NCBI RefSeq assembly: GCF_003312915.1
Contig: NZ_CP030261.1
Coordinates: 4,526,001 to 4,590,000, forward strand
Direction of reading: 5' to 3'
DNA from: Flavobacterium fluviale
GTDB lineage: Bacteria; Bacteroidota; Bacteroidia; Flavobacteriales; Flavobacteriaceae
DNA: 64,000 nucleotides
The number at the start of each line of letters is the position of its first letter. The first letter of the stretch is position 1. A program made the translations under genes and the position numbers. A model generated the notes under the pieces. The model was not told the DNA's origin and did not search any database. It saw only the letters and a program-made list of their open reading frames with translations. Below are positions 41,694-51,600 of this stretch, in pieces.

Positions 41694-41836
41694 AATTAAC
41701 AATGTTACTTAAATATTTTAAGTGTTAATAAATTTAATTTGCCACATAATAATTACAAATCAACCAAATCAAGTAGTTTTGCTCTAAACTAAATAGTTAT
41801 AAAGTTATATTTTTAGAAATTAAAACCTAACTATTT

Positions 41837-43504
41837 ATGAAACTACAAAAACTTATCATTAAAAATTTTCGAGGACTAAAAGGAGAAAATAACATCATTG
41901 ACTTCTCATCCTCAAACATTATTTTTCTTATAGGACTAAATAATGTTGGTAAATCTTCTTTTCTACGTGCATATGAATTTTTTATTAACTCTGCTCAAAA
42001 AGCAAATACCTCAGATTTCTACAATTATGACATCAATATACCTATTGAGATAGAAGGTGTCTTTCTAAAAGATGAATATGACGATGATGATGACGAATTA
42101 GCAGCTGCTTCTAAAGGCAAAGGCACAGATCCAGACTGGATTAAAAAATGGGTTGATGAAAATAATTTTATTCGAATAAAAAAAATCTGGACAGAAACTA
42201 ATACTGCAGATAAATTCACATTTTCTCCTGAAACTGACGAATGGGTGCTAAACGGTTTTGGCGGAATGCCTTCACTATTCCAAAAACATTCTCCAACACC
42301 TATTTTAATAAGTGCAATGGAAACTGAAAACAGTCTTGAAGAAAAAGTTAATAAATTAATTCAAGATGAAATTCTGAAAAAATTAAAAGACGACTATGGC
42401 GAAGACTTAAATGAGCTGGTCACTGGCGTTAAAAGGTTGCAACAAAAAATAGCAGATTCAGAAATTGTTACTAAATACAACGAGGAAATAAATGAATATT
42501 TTAAAAAGGTATTTTCAGATCTCACTTTAAAACTTTCACCTAAAGATGATGATAATATAAAACTGGAAGATTCATTTAAAAAAAATCACAGTGTTACAAT
42601 TAGTAAAGATGGAATTGATAGAAATGAGGTTTTTACACAATACGGACACGGTGTAATTCGTCAGGCATTATATAATTTTTTAACTTTCCTAAAAAGATCT
42701 CGTGAAGGAAAAAAGAAAGAATATATTATCTTATATGAAGAGCCTGAATTATTCTTACATCCTGAAATTACTTTTAAATTGAGAACAAGTCTATATGATC
42801 TAGCTGACAACTCTCCATTTCAAGTTATATGCGCGACTCACTCACCTCTTATGATTGACATTTCTAAACCACACTCCTCATTAGTAAGAGTAATTAAAAA
42901 AGAGGACGAAACAACATTTACTTACCAAGTGGGAGATGAAGTTTTTAGAAGTGATTCAGATCGGAAGCAACGTATTCAAATGATAAATAGATTCAATCCC
43001 CATGTATGTGAATCATTTTATGCGAAAATGGTAATTATTGTTGAAGGAGATACTGAAGCTATAGTTTTCAGGGATTTAATTAAACGCTTCTATAACGACT
43101 ACGAAGTTTACGTTCTAAACTCAGGTTCAAAAAACAACATACCATTTTTCCAAGAGATTTTTACGGCATTCCATATAAACCACTGTGTAATACATGATTC
43201 AGATACACGATTAAACAAAAATAATTCAATTAATAGTGCCTGGACTTTAAATAGTTCTATCTGGAACAAGATCGTTTCCGCAAATCAAATTATGGACGGA
43301 ATGGCTAGACGATATGTTCATGTGGAAAACTTTGAAATCGCACATGGAATTACTTCAAATGGTAAAGACAAACCTATAAGAGCATTTAACTTCGCTCAAG
43401 GTTTACAGTTTGATTCCGATGTACCTTGCCTCGCTTTACTAAAAGATCTTTTAGGGGATAAAATTATACTCCATGACAATAATTACATTGAGCAGTTAAA
43501 TTAG
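41837..43504 (+). CDS. OLD-family ATPase/TOPRIM nuclease
   Basis: 555 residues. An SMC-like ATPase begins MKLQKLIIKNFRGLKG with Walker A GLNNVGKSS at ~residues 32-40. Further on are YGHGVIRQALYNFL (signature-like), LYEEPELFLHPE (Walker B, ~300) and CATHSPLMID (H-loop). A C-terminal TOPRIM domain starts VIIVEGDTEAIVFRDLI (~398), with the acidic pair near HDSDTR. The family includes phage P2 OLD, which blocks lambda growth, and Gabija GajA. No GajB helicase, RT or other partner is next to it, so it is a stand-alone class 1-type OLD; defence role inferred. Confidence 0.88.
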   Translation: MKLQKLIIKNFRGLKGENNIIDFSSSNIIFLIGLNNVGKSSFLRAYEFFINSAQKANTSDFYNYDINIPIEIEGVFLKDEYDDDDDELAAASKGKGTDPDWIKKWVDENNFIRIKKIWTETNTADKFTFSPETDEWVLNGFGGMPSLFQKHSPTPILISAMETENSLEEKVNKLIQDEILKKLKDDYGEDLNELVTGVKRLQQKIADSEIVTKYNEEINEYFKKVFSDLTLKLSPKDDDNIKLEDSFKKNHSVTISKDGIDRNEVFTQYGHGVIRQALYNFLTFLKRSREGKKKEYIILYEEPELFLHPEITFKLRTSLYDLADNSPFQVICATHSPLMIDISKPHSSLVRVIKKEDETTFTYQVGDEVFRSDSDRKQRIQMINRFNPHVCESFYAKMVIIVEGDTEAIVFRDLIKRFYNDYEVYVLNSGSKNNIPFFQEIFTAFHINHCVIHDSDTRLNKNNSINSAWTLNSSIWNKIVSANQIMDGMARRYVHVENFEIAHGITSNGKDKPIRAFNFAQGLQFDSDVPCLALLKDLLGDKIILHDNNYIEQLN

Positions 43505-43538
43505 TTCGAAACCAAAGAATTATTACTTTTAAGACAAA

Positions 43539-43575
43539 AGAAATCCTGCAAACATTTAGTTTGCCGGATTTTTGT
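43539..43575 (+). terminator. terminator after OLD gene
   Basis: Imperfect stem AAATCCTGCAAAC / GTTTGCCGGATTT followed by TTG and A-rich sequence. Confidence 0.7.
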
Positions 43576-43867
43576 AAAAATTGGATTTGCAATACGTGCT
43601 CGCAAAGTCTAGCTCAACATATTAAAAAAAATCCAGTATTTAACTATAGAAACGCAAACGGAAAGAATTTTCGAGTAATCGTTACAAATATCCGAGCGAT
43701 CGGGATTCAAAAGTTATCCAAACTGCATTATACCAAAAATACCTTCAAAATACCAATAACAACCGATATTTCCCTTCATTTCTATTGGTATTCGCTGAGG
43801 CAGGAATTTGTCTTGAATGAAATCTATTCCCACTCAATTTTCGTATATACAAGAAAAAGCTGTTGTC
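43576..43867. other. spacer between OLD gene and small protein gene
   Basis: About 290 bp without a convincing gene. A 138-codon open frame crosses it, but its translation is rich in rare residues (Cys, His, Trp) and lacks domain-like pattern. There is no terminal or palindromic signal either. It may be a decayed gene. Confidence 0.4.
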
Positions 43868-44155
43868 ATGGAAACATTACCAACCTTTCTTGTAAAAATT
43901 CTGCAGATACTTGCCGACAGATACGGCATGAGCTGTACTTTAGAAGAACTAACAAGTCTCTTAACTCCGGTTTTTAATACTTACACACTCCTGCAAAACA
44001 GTATAGCTGATCAAAGGAAAAAACAAGCGAGGGTACTAGATGCTTTACTACTTTTGGATAAGGAAGGATATATCTTTTTAAGTTCAAGTTCTGATGAAAG
44101 TACAATAAGTATAAAAGGTCTAATTTTAGTAAATAATAAAGTTATTTGCAATTAG
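43868..44155 (+). CDS. small hypothetical protein, possible winged helix
   Basis: 95 residues, not recognised. METLPTFLVKILQILADRYG followed by a helix-turn-helix-like SCTLEELTSLLTP and QARVLDALLLLDKEGYIFL then a beta-hairpin (STISIKGLILVNNKVICN). The order of helices then a wing suggests a winged-helix-like fold, by inspection only. An in-frame ATG at 43817 would add 17 residues. It lies 360 bp downstream of the OLD nuclease gene and may be an unrelated accessory gene. Composition is like its neighbours. Confidence 0.5.
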   Translation: METLPTFLVKILQILADRYGMSCTLEELTSLLTPVFNTYTLLQNSIADQRKKQARVLDALLLLDKEGYIFLSSSSDESTISIKGLILVNNKVICN

Positions 44156-44281
44156 ATTACTATCACCCCAACAATCCCATTAACAAATCAACAATAACGG
44201 ATATTCTTCTTTATTTAAAAAAACAAATGCAGCTCCTTTTCAGGAAACTGCACTTATCAAAACTAATTCAATTAAAAAAAA

Positions 44282-44803
44282 TTATAAACTTGCTTTCACC
44301 TCACCACAGGTCAGCATATTTTTTGGATAGTATGGATTTTTGATTTCTTTACTGTCACTTACCCATTCTGCACTTGTCATTGGACAAACCTGCAAAAATA
44401 ATGCGGTATCTTCTGCTTTGAATTTAGGAGCAAGATCCCAAAATTTAACAGAAAGTGATTGAAAAACTTTGCGCTGCTTGTTGATGTTTTTGGTTGCTTC
44501 AATTGCAGCTGCAAGCTCTATAATTTCTTTTCTTGCTGCTGTCGCTTCATTCATTTTTTGAAGAGTCAGTTTTTTAAACTTAAAGTTCTTTAATGAAGCT
44601 TGTAATGCCACGGCGTTTTTAACTACAGCCAGACTATCTGAAATTAATAGGTTGTTTTTTAAAGCCAGATAATTACTTGTGATTTCCTTTTTCTGCGCTT
44701 CGCGTTTTGACGCTAATTCTGGTGTTACTTCTTCTTTAGAAGTTAATTGCGCCTGCGCTAAAAAGCTAAAGAAAACAAAGGTTATAATGAATAAATTTCT
44801 CAT
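44282..44803 (-). CDS. DUF3347 (CusB-like C-terminal) secreted protein
   Basis: 173 residues. A signal peptide (MRNLFIITFVFFSFLAQAQ) is followed by a helical region and the DUF3347 tail. The tail ALFLQVCPMTSAEWVSDSKEIKNPYYPKNMLTCGEVK has the CPM...W...KEI.NPYY..ML.CGEV pattern of this family, found next to copper-efflux CusB-type proteins; its Cys and Met residues suggest copper binding. It overlaps the end of the metalloprotease gene by 4 bp (ATGA) and ends the SusCD locus. Confidence 0.8.
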   Translation of the reverse strand: MRNLFIITFVFFSFLAQAQLTSKEEVTPELASKREAQKKEITSNYLALKNNLLISDSLAVVKNAVALQASLKNFKFKKLTLQKMNEATAARKEIIELAAAIEATKNINKQRKVFQSLSVKFWDLAPKFKAEDTALFLQVCPMTSAEWVSDSKEIKNPYYPKNMLTCGEVKASL

Positions 44804-47241
44804 GATGTAGGTTTGTCTAATTTTGTAATAATTTTATCGATGTCTATCAGAATGCTTTCAAAGTGATCTTTGTTGATTCCGGCTGCAGAATCTCTCATTT
44901 TTTCGATATCTGTTTTTAATTTTAGCAGATGTTGTTTTCCATAAAGTTTTACATCGCTGCGCTGTGCTGCATTAGAAGCTCTTCCCGGCTCTAGTTCTTT
45001 TGGCAATAAAAGCAAGCCTAATTTTTCGATATAACCGCGCTGAAATCCTCTTCTGTAAAAATCTTGTTTTTCGTCGCCGCTAAATTTTACCCAAACGGTT
45101 TGCTGTATATCGTTTAAAAACTCTGGAACTGTATAAGCTCCTTCAAACTGCATTGATTTTAGGTTAATATTATAAAGCATTCCTGAGCTAAGGAGCATAT
45201 TTAAAACTTGATTCTGCTGGTCAGAAATCTGCTCTTCTCTTTTCAAGGCAATAAGATCGTCGATTTCCTGCGGATACATCCAAAGCGGCGAAACAAACAA
45301 TTGTCTTCCTAAATAATCTATTGCCGCTTTTACTTTTGCTTTAGGAACCGGTCTGTAAACAGCACCTTTTTCGTCAACTGTTCTTTTGGTAACATAATTG
45401 CTTCCGATATTTTTCAGTACGTGGTACAAATACAAATTATACTGCGATACGACTGCTTTATGCATATCTGCTAAATTATCATAAGCATCATTTGGCTGAT
45501 AAGTCCACGTGATAAGATTGGGCACTACACGTTTTAAATTCTTAATTCCGTAATCGCTTGCCTTTACTGCATCATCTCCAATATCTTCTTTTTGACTGCG
45601 CGGGTCTTCGTCTTTTCCTTCTCCTCCAAACCATAATTTCGGATTAGCTGTTAAGCTGTCTGTTGTTAATTTGGCCAGTAATTTTTCTTCTTCAAACTCG
45701 TCTTTCGCATTTGGATAATAACCATACCCCCATTGAACAGCCCATTTATCATAACTTCCAATTCGAGGGTATATTCCTTTTGGACTAATATTATCTTCTG
45801 GCTGTGCCACATAATTAAAACGAGCATAATCCATTATAGAAACTGTATGCCCATTTGCTTCTACCCATTTTTTATCTCTAAGTTTTTCTACCGGAGTAGC
45901 ACTGCTCGCTCCCATATTGTGACGTAAACCAATAGTATGTCCGATCTCGTGAGAAGAAACAAAACGAATTAACTGTCCCATTAATTCATCATCCAAATGC
46001 ATTTTTCTTGCTCTTGGGTCTAAAGCTCCAGCTTGGATCATGTACCATTTCTGCACTAATTTCATCACATTATGATACCATCCCACATGACTTTCGATGA
46101 TTTCGCCGCTTCTTGGATCACTTACTCGTGGCCCGTAAGCATTTGGAGTTTGTGATGCATAATATCTTACTACAGAATATCTTGCATCTTCTAAACTCAT
46201 TGTTTTATCATCTTCCGGCCATTCTTTACCTACAATTGCATTTTTAAAACCAGCCGCTTCAAAAGCTTTCTGCCAGTCGTTGATTCCTGCAATTAGGTAA
46301 GGTCTCCATTTTTTTGGTGTTGCCGGATCAATGTAGTACACAATTTGTTTTTTAGGTTCTACCAATTGACCGCTTAAGTATTTCTTAATGTCTTTGTCTT
46401 TTGGTTCGAGGCGGTAACGCTGGATAATATATTTTGTTTGAGCACGCTGTTCATCGTCATCAAACAGAACATATTTATTAGCAAAAAAACCTACTCTTTC
46501 ATCGGCAAAACGTTTGCGCATTGGAGTTTTTGGAAGCAGTACAATCGATGTGTTTAAGCGAAGTGTTACACTGCCGCTGCTTGCTGTCGAATTGGTATAT
46601 GTTTTTGTTGTTTTTACCTCAATATTAATAGGATATGTATCGATAGATTCGATAAAAGATTTATCATCTGCAAGAGAGGTTAATTTTTTTTCTGTTTTCT
46701 CTTTACTTTCCAAAGAGAACATAGCGTTATCTTTCTTGAAAGCATCTGTTACTTCAATAACAACATCTCCCGTAGTGGGATTAGTAGTTTTGACAGGAAA
46801 CGCAGCCACAATTGGATTTTCGTTACTGCCAGCAAGTGCTTTTGCCAGCATCGAGTCGGCATTTTTTACATCTTGTCTGTATTGTAACGATCTTAAAAAG
46901 ACAGTGTTATTTGCTCCTTTTTCAAAGTAAATAGTCTGTTCATTGGCTTTTTCTCCGCCAAAAATCCCAATTCCCTCAGGAGTAGAAAGATATCTCGTTA
47001 CCACCAGCATATACCTGTTGAACAAGCTGTCTGGAATTTGAAAATAATATTTAGTATCTACCTGACTAACCGTAAAAAGTCCGACTTTGTTTTTAGAACT
47101 TTCTTTAATGATCTTTTCGTAGGCTTGTAAACCTTTTTGCGGTGCACTGGCACTATCCGCTTTTTTTTCAACGGGTGTTTGTGCAAAACCATGCTGGTTG
47201 GCAAAAACCAGCATGATTATTAAAATAAATAATTTCTTCAT
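44800..47241 (-). CDS. secreted zinc metalloprotease (metzincin-type, DUF5117/DUF5118/DUF4953)
   Basis: 813 residues. A signal peptide (MKKLFILIIMLVFANQHGFAQ) is followed by the DUF5118 and DUF5117 domains. The catalytic site is SSHEIGHTIGLRHNMGAS, i.e. HEXXHXXGXXH at about residues 428-438, with the following Met-turn SIMDYARF, as in metzincins. It is predicted periplasmic or outer-membrane associated. The ATG lies 5 bp after susD, and its stop overlaps the DUF3347 start, so it is translated with the SusCD genes. This suggests that the locus imports peptides produced by the protease. Confidence 0.88.
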   Translation of the reverse strand: MKKLFILIIMLVFANQHGFAQTPVEKKADSASAPQKGLQAYEKIIKESSKNKVGLFTVSQVDTKYYFQIPDSLFNRYMLVVTRYLSTPEGIGIFGGEKANEQTIYFEKGANNTVFLRSLQYRQDVKNADSMLAKALAGSNENPIVAAFPVKTTNPTTGDVVIEVTDAFKKDNAMFSLESKEKTEKKLTSLADDKSFIESIDTYPINIEVKTTKTYTNSTASSGSVTLRLNTSIVLLPKTPMRKRFADERVGFFANKYVLFDDDEQRAQTKYIIQRYRLEPKDKDIKKYLSGQLVEPKKQIVYYIDPATPKKWRPYLIAGINDWQKAFEAAGFKNAIVGKEWPEDDKTMSLEDARYSVVRYYASQTPNAYGPRVSDPRSGEIIESHVGWYHNVMKLVQKWYMIQAGALDPRARKMHLDDELMGQLIRFVSSHEIGHTIGLRHNMGASSATPVEKLRDKKWVEANGHTVSIMDYARFNYVAQPEDNISPKGIYPRIGSYDKWAVQWGYGYYPNAKDEFEEEKLLAKLTTDSLTANPKLWFGGEGKDEDPRSQKEDIGDDAVKASDYGIKNLKRVVPNLITWTYQPNDAYDNLADMHKAVVSQYNLYLYHVLKNIGSNYVTKRTVDEKGAVYRPVPKAKVKAAIDYLGRQLFVSPLWMYPQEIDDLIALKREEQISDQQNQVLNMLLSSGMLYNINLKSMQFEGAYTVPEFLNDIQQTVWVKFSGDEKQDFYRRGFQRGYIEKLGLLLLPKELEPGRASNAAQRSDVKLYGKQHLLKLKTDIEKMRDSAAGINKDHFESILIDIDKIITKLDKPTS

Positions 47242-47246
47242 TGGAA

Positions 47247-48671
47247 TTAAAATGGAACCTTTTCGTCTGTGTTTAAAGTAAGTTTAGGATTCTTTTGCAG
47301 CACAGATAAAGGAAATGGTATAATGTATAATCGAGAATTTGGCTGTAACGTATACGTTTTTTGAGGAACGGTTTTGTTTACAATTGGAAAAACTCTTGTA
47401 ATTGTTTTTGCATATTCTGTTTCCGTATTCAATCTTTTTAAATCGAAAAAACGATTAAAACCTAAAAGCAATTCCTTTCTGCGTTCGTTAATAACCAGTT
47501 CCATTGTTTCTTTTCTTGTTGCCGGAACAGCTAAATTTACAGTACCAGATAAGATACGTTTTGCTCGTAAAGTATTTAAGACCGAAACTGCTTCATTAAA
47601 TTGGTTTTCTCTTGCATAACATTCGGCCAGAATTAAATATACTTCGGTTGTTTTCATTCCAACTGTAGGATAAAAGAACCTTGTGTATTGAGTTCCCCAA
47701 TATGCTGTGTTTGAGCCTTGATCTAAGTTGGTTGTACTTGTAGAATTGAAAAACAAATTGAAACGTGCGTCATTAGTACCAAACAACGTTCGTAACTCTG
47801 GACTGATAATATAAAGCTGTCCAAAATTCATTTCGTTATAACCCGTCATATACATATAACTCAGCACTTCAACATTATTTGCTGCAGGAACAGCAAGCGC
47901 AGTTGGTCCGCCCTGCGTGTTATAAGCTACCATATCAAATATCTGATTGTTGTAGCTCAATGATTTTTCTGCTGCTTCTTTCGCTTTGGCAATTTCGCGT
48001 TTAAATAAATGAACTTTAGCTTTAAATGCATAAGCAAATGCTAATGACGGATGATAAACATCCATAGGTTTTTCTTGTAGAAACGGCAGCGCGTCTTCAA
48101 TATCTTTCTGAATAAAATCGTAAACCTGGGCTACGGTAGATTTTGAAGGCTGTGCTTCTAAATCAAATTTATCCATAATGCAGATTCCTCCGTCTGTAGC
48201 AGCCGTCTGCGGATCGTAACCTTTTGCATAGGTATTCACCAATAAAAAGTGATCGTAAGCTCTATAAATTTTGGCTTCTGCTTTTGCCAGACGTTTTGTG
48301 TTTTCATCGCCTTTACTTTCATCTACTAATGAAATAATGGTATTCCATCTGTTAATGTAAGTGTATGCCTGATTATAAAAACTTGAAGTTCCAAGTAATG
48401 AAACCCTATCCACACTTTCATCAAAAGTAAAATTGATGATATCAACGTTTGGAGTTCTTCCTATTACGTTTGCTTCACGCATCCATTGGTCATCTGATAA
48501 ATATTGAAAGTTATTGATTGGATAACCTCTTCCTGGCAGTGAAACTAATTCCAGAAATTGTTCAGGTGTTTCAATAACTAAAGCTCCTTTCGGTGTAATA
48601 TCTGTATAATCTTCGCATGATGATATTGTCAGCATCATGAACGACAGCAGTGTTATATATATCTGTTTCAT
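47247..48671 (-). CDS. SusD/RagB-family outer-membrane lipoprotein
   Basis: 474 residues. The lipoprotein signal MKQIYITLLSFMMLTISSC is followed by the SusD repeats: TPKGALVIETPEQFLELV at the N-terminus, and the C-terminal SusD domain with YLILAECYARENQFNEAVSVLNTLRAKR and MELVINERRKELLLGFNRFFDLKRL. SusD lids the SusC barrel and binds the nutrient. I start at the ATG at 48671 because the ORF upstream overlaps susC and has no signal sequence. Four bp after susC. Confidence 0.9.
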   Translation of the reverse strand: MKQIYITLLSFMMLTISSCEDYTDITPKGALVIETPEQFLELVSLPGRGYPINNFQYLSDDQWMREANVIGRTPNVDIINFTFDESVDRVSLLGTSSFYNQAYTYINRWNTIISLVDESKGDENTKRLAKAEAKIYRAYDHFLLVNTYAKGYDPQTAATDGGICIMDKFDLEAQPSKSTVAQVYDFIQKDIEDALPFLQEKPMDVYHPSLAFAYAFKAKVHLFKREIAKAKEAAEKSLSYNNQIFDMVAYNTQGGPTALAVPAANNVEVLSYMYMTGYNEMNFGQLYIISPELRTLFGTNDARFNLFFNSTSTTNLDQGSNTAYWGTQYTRFFYPTVGMKTTEVYLILAECYARENQFNEAVSVLNTLRAKRILSGTVNLAVPATRKETMELVINERRKELLLGFNRFFDLKRLNTETEYAKTITRVFPIVNKTVPQKTYTLQPNSRLYIIPFPLSVLQKNPKLTLNTDEKVPF

Positions 48672-48675
48672 TTTT

Positions 48676-51600
48676 TTAAAGTGTAAGGTTAAAGCCAAGT
48701 AAATATGTTTTTGGCGATGGCAGATTACGTGTAGCTGAATTTGCGCTATAAACTTCTGGATCAATACGATTTCCGGCTGCACTCCAATACCAAATATTGT
48801 TCATTTGGAAAGTAAATTTAGCCGATGAAATATTCATTTTAGTCGCAAAGGTTTTTGGCAGATTATATCCTAATGAGATGTTTCTCAGTTTGATATAATC
48901 TCCATCTACAACATTTGCACTTGAATTTCTCCATTGGCTGCTGATTGTAGATGCGTAATTTCTAACACTTTCGTCTAAGTCTACGTATAAACGAGTATTC
49001 CCATTTGGATTGGCATCTGTATAACGATCAGCAATCCCTGATAGGTTTACCACATCAGTATCCATAGCCAGAACTTCTTTACGCATTACGTTTCCTCCAG
49101 AGAAAACAAACAAGAAGTTTAAATCAAACTGCTTATAAGAAAATCGTTGTGACAACGAACCTGTATAAGTTGGTATTAAAGTTCCCATGTTTACTAATGC
49201 ATCCGGATTTGTAACCGTTTTTATACTGGTAGAAATTGGATTGCCATTTGCATCAAAAGTGATAGACGGATTTCCATTTTCATCTAAAACATAAGGGTAT
49301 CCATTAGTTGTTCCGCCATATTGGTATGCATATAAACTATTGTACAATTCATTTTCTTGAAAGAAATCGATAGGTGAAGAAATATATACAGCAGCTGATG
49401 ACTGTGCTCGTGTCACTTTTCTAACAGTTGTTTTGTTGTAAGCAAATACAATATTAGAAGCTACACGAAAACTACCGTTGTTGTACCATTCAGATCCAAC
49501 TGTAAATTCTACCCCTTTATTTAATAAGGCTCCAGCGTTAATTCTTCTTGTCAAAGCCCCCACTGTAGGATCTAAATCTGTTGTAGCTAATAAGTCGCTG
49601 CTATATTTACGATATAAATCGATACTACCATTTAATTTTGCTCTAAACAAACTATAATCCAGACCAACGTTTGTGCTTTGCGTTTTCTCCCATCTCAACA
49701 TCGGATTTGGCTGCGCTGTAATATTGGTATACTGTAAAGATTGGTATAAGTTATCGTTTCTTCTTGTAGCGGTAATGTATGGAGTTGTACTTTGGTCTAT
49801 ATTTCCGTTAATACCATATGTCGTTCTCAATTTCAACATGCTTACCCATTTGACAGGTTTCATGAATTCTTCATTGCTTACATTCCACCCTAAACCTGCA
49901 GACCATAAAGGACGATTTTTATATTTTGGATCTACTCCAAATAAATCGGCTCTATCTACACGGTAACTTCCTGTCACGTTATATTTTGATAAATAAGTAT
50001 AACTCGCAGTACTAAAAACTGAAAAATAACGGTGTAATATTTCTTTTTGTGTTCTGGCTAAAGCCCCTAAAGTTCTATTATTTCCGAATATATAACTTGA
50101 AACTCCTGTTTGACTTAATGCAAGATTATTCATTACAGCCGAAGTAAGTGTTACAGGGTCGTAACCATAACGCAGCGACTCAACAGTTCTTGGAAGAAAT
50201 GTTTCGCGCATTTCAAAACCAGCCAAAGCATTAATAGAATGTTTGCCTTCCCCAAATTCCTCAGCATAATCTAACTGATTTCTAAAAGAGTAATTAGTAG
50301 CCTGACTACTGGATTGTTCGAAACGTCCTCCTGTAGAAAAACCTTCTACTGGTGTATACACATTTGTAGCTGCATTATATCCTGTCAGGGTATTAATTGC
50401 ATAGCGCATTTTATAAGAGTTAATGTCATAATACTGCTCATTATCGTTTCTTCTTACCTCATATTGAAACTGCGTATTATAACTTAGACCTCTCCAAATT
50501 TTGGCTTTTATGTTGGCAAATGCTCTTAAACTTAGTGAATTTTGTTTTTCGATTCCTTCCTGAAGCGAGTTTAAAACATTAAAAGACATTGGTTTAAACC
50601 CACTTAAACCTGCTAATTTTTCGGCAACAGCCGGATTAATAACACCGCTCGAAGTAAAACCATCTCTAATTCCGACAAAAGGTGCTATAACCAGATTCCC
50701 GTTATCATCTGTAATGCGCTCGTATCTTTTTTGAATAGTCAGGTAATCGTTATAATCACCATCGGTTACGTCATCATTGCTGTAAGTTCCGTTAACTCCA
50801 AATGTTGCATTCAGCCAGTTGTTGATCTGAAAACTGCTTTTTGCATATAGATTAAATGCTCTGCTTTGGTTGAATTTCACGCGATTTTTTGATTCGTCAT
50901 AATTTAACGACACGTAAGTATTCTGTTTACTTGTACTACCAGAAAAGGCTACATTGTAACGCTGTCTGAATTCATTCTGCCATACATTATCGTGATAATC
51001 TTTTATGTAGTCGTTTTTTCTCCATTGCGAAAGCGTACTGTCATAATCAGCATTACTAATTTTTCCTTCTTCCAAATTCCTGTTAAGCTGGTAAAGCGGA
51101 CTGTAGTATTTCATACTGCTGTTCCCAATATCTCCATAATTGCTAAACATGGTCGATGTGTTGGCAAATCTTGCTCTTTCTCTATTGTAAACAGCCTGTT
51201 CAAGATCGATTATATCGCCTGTAGAAGCGTAATTCATATCTCTCATGTTCGGTTTTTCCGCAATAAAGAAATCAGAATTGATACTTACTTTTAATTTTCC
51301 ATTTCCTTTTTTGGTCGTTAATACAATGATACCATTTGCCGCTCTCGAACCATAGATAGAAGCTGCAGCCGCATCTTTAAGAACGTCTACACTTTCTATA
51401 TCATAAGGATTAATATCGTTTAGAGTCAATTCTGTTGGTAAACCATCAATTACTAAAAGCGGACTATAACCAACTTGGTCACTAGAGAAAGTACCGATAC
51501 CTCTTAAAATAGGTTTATCGGCAGCTGCGCCGCTTGGATTTTTCTGAAACATCAAACCTGCAACACGGCCTTCAAGCGCGCTTGATAAATCAGCATTGAT

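Noticed and set aside
41837..43504. GajA of a Gabija system
   Set aside because: The needed UvrD-like GajB helicase is not adjacent on either side.
43561..43977. 138-codon plus-strand frame after the OLD gene
   Set aside because: It starts with TTG inside the OLD terminator hairpin, is rich in Cys/His/Trp, and overlaps the better small gene at 43868. Kept only as spacer.
40351..44281. Prophage or integrative element next to ssrA
   Set aside because: No integrase, recombinase or duplicated ssrA 3' end beyond the terminator was found.
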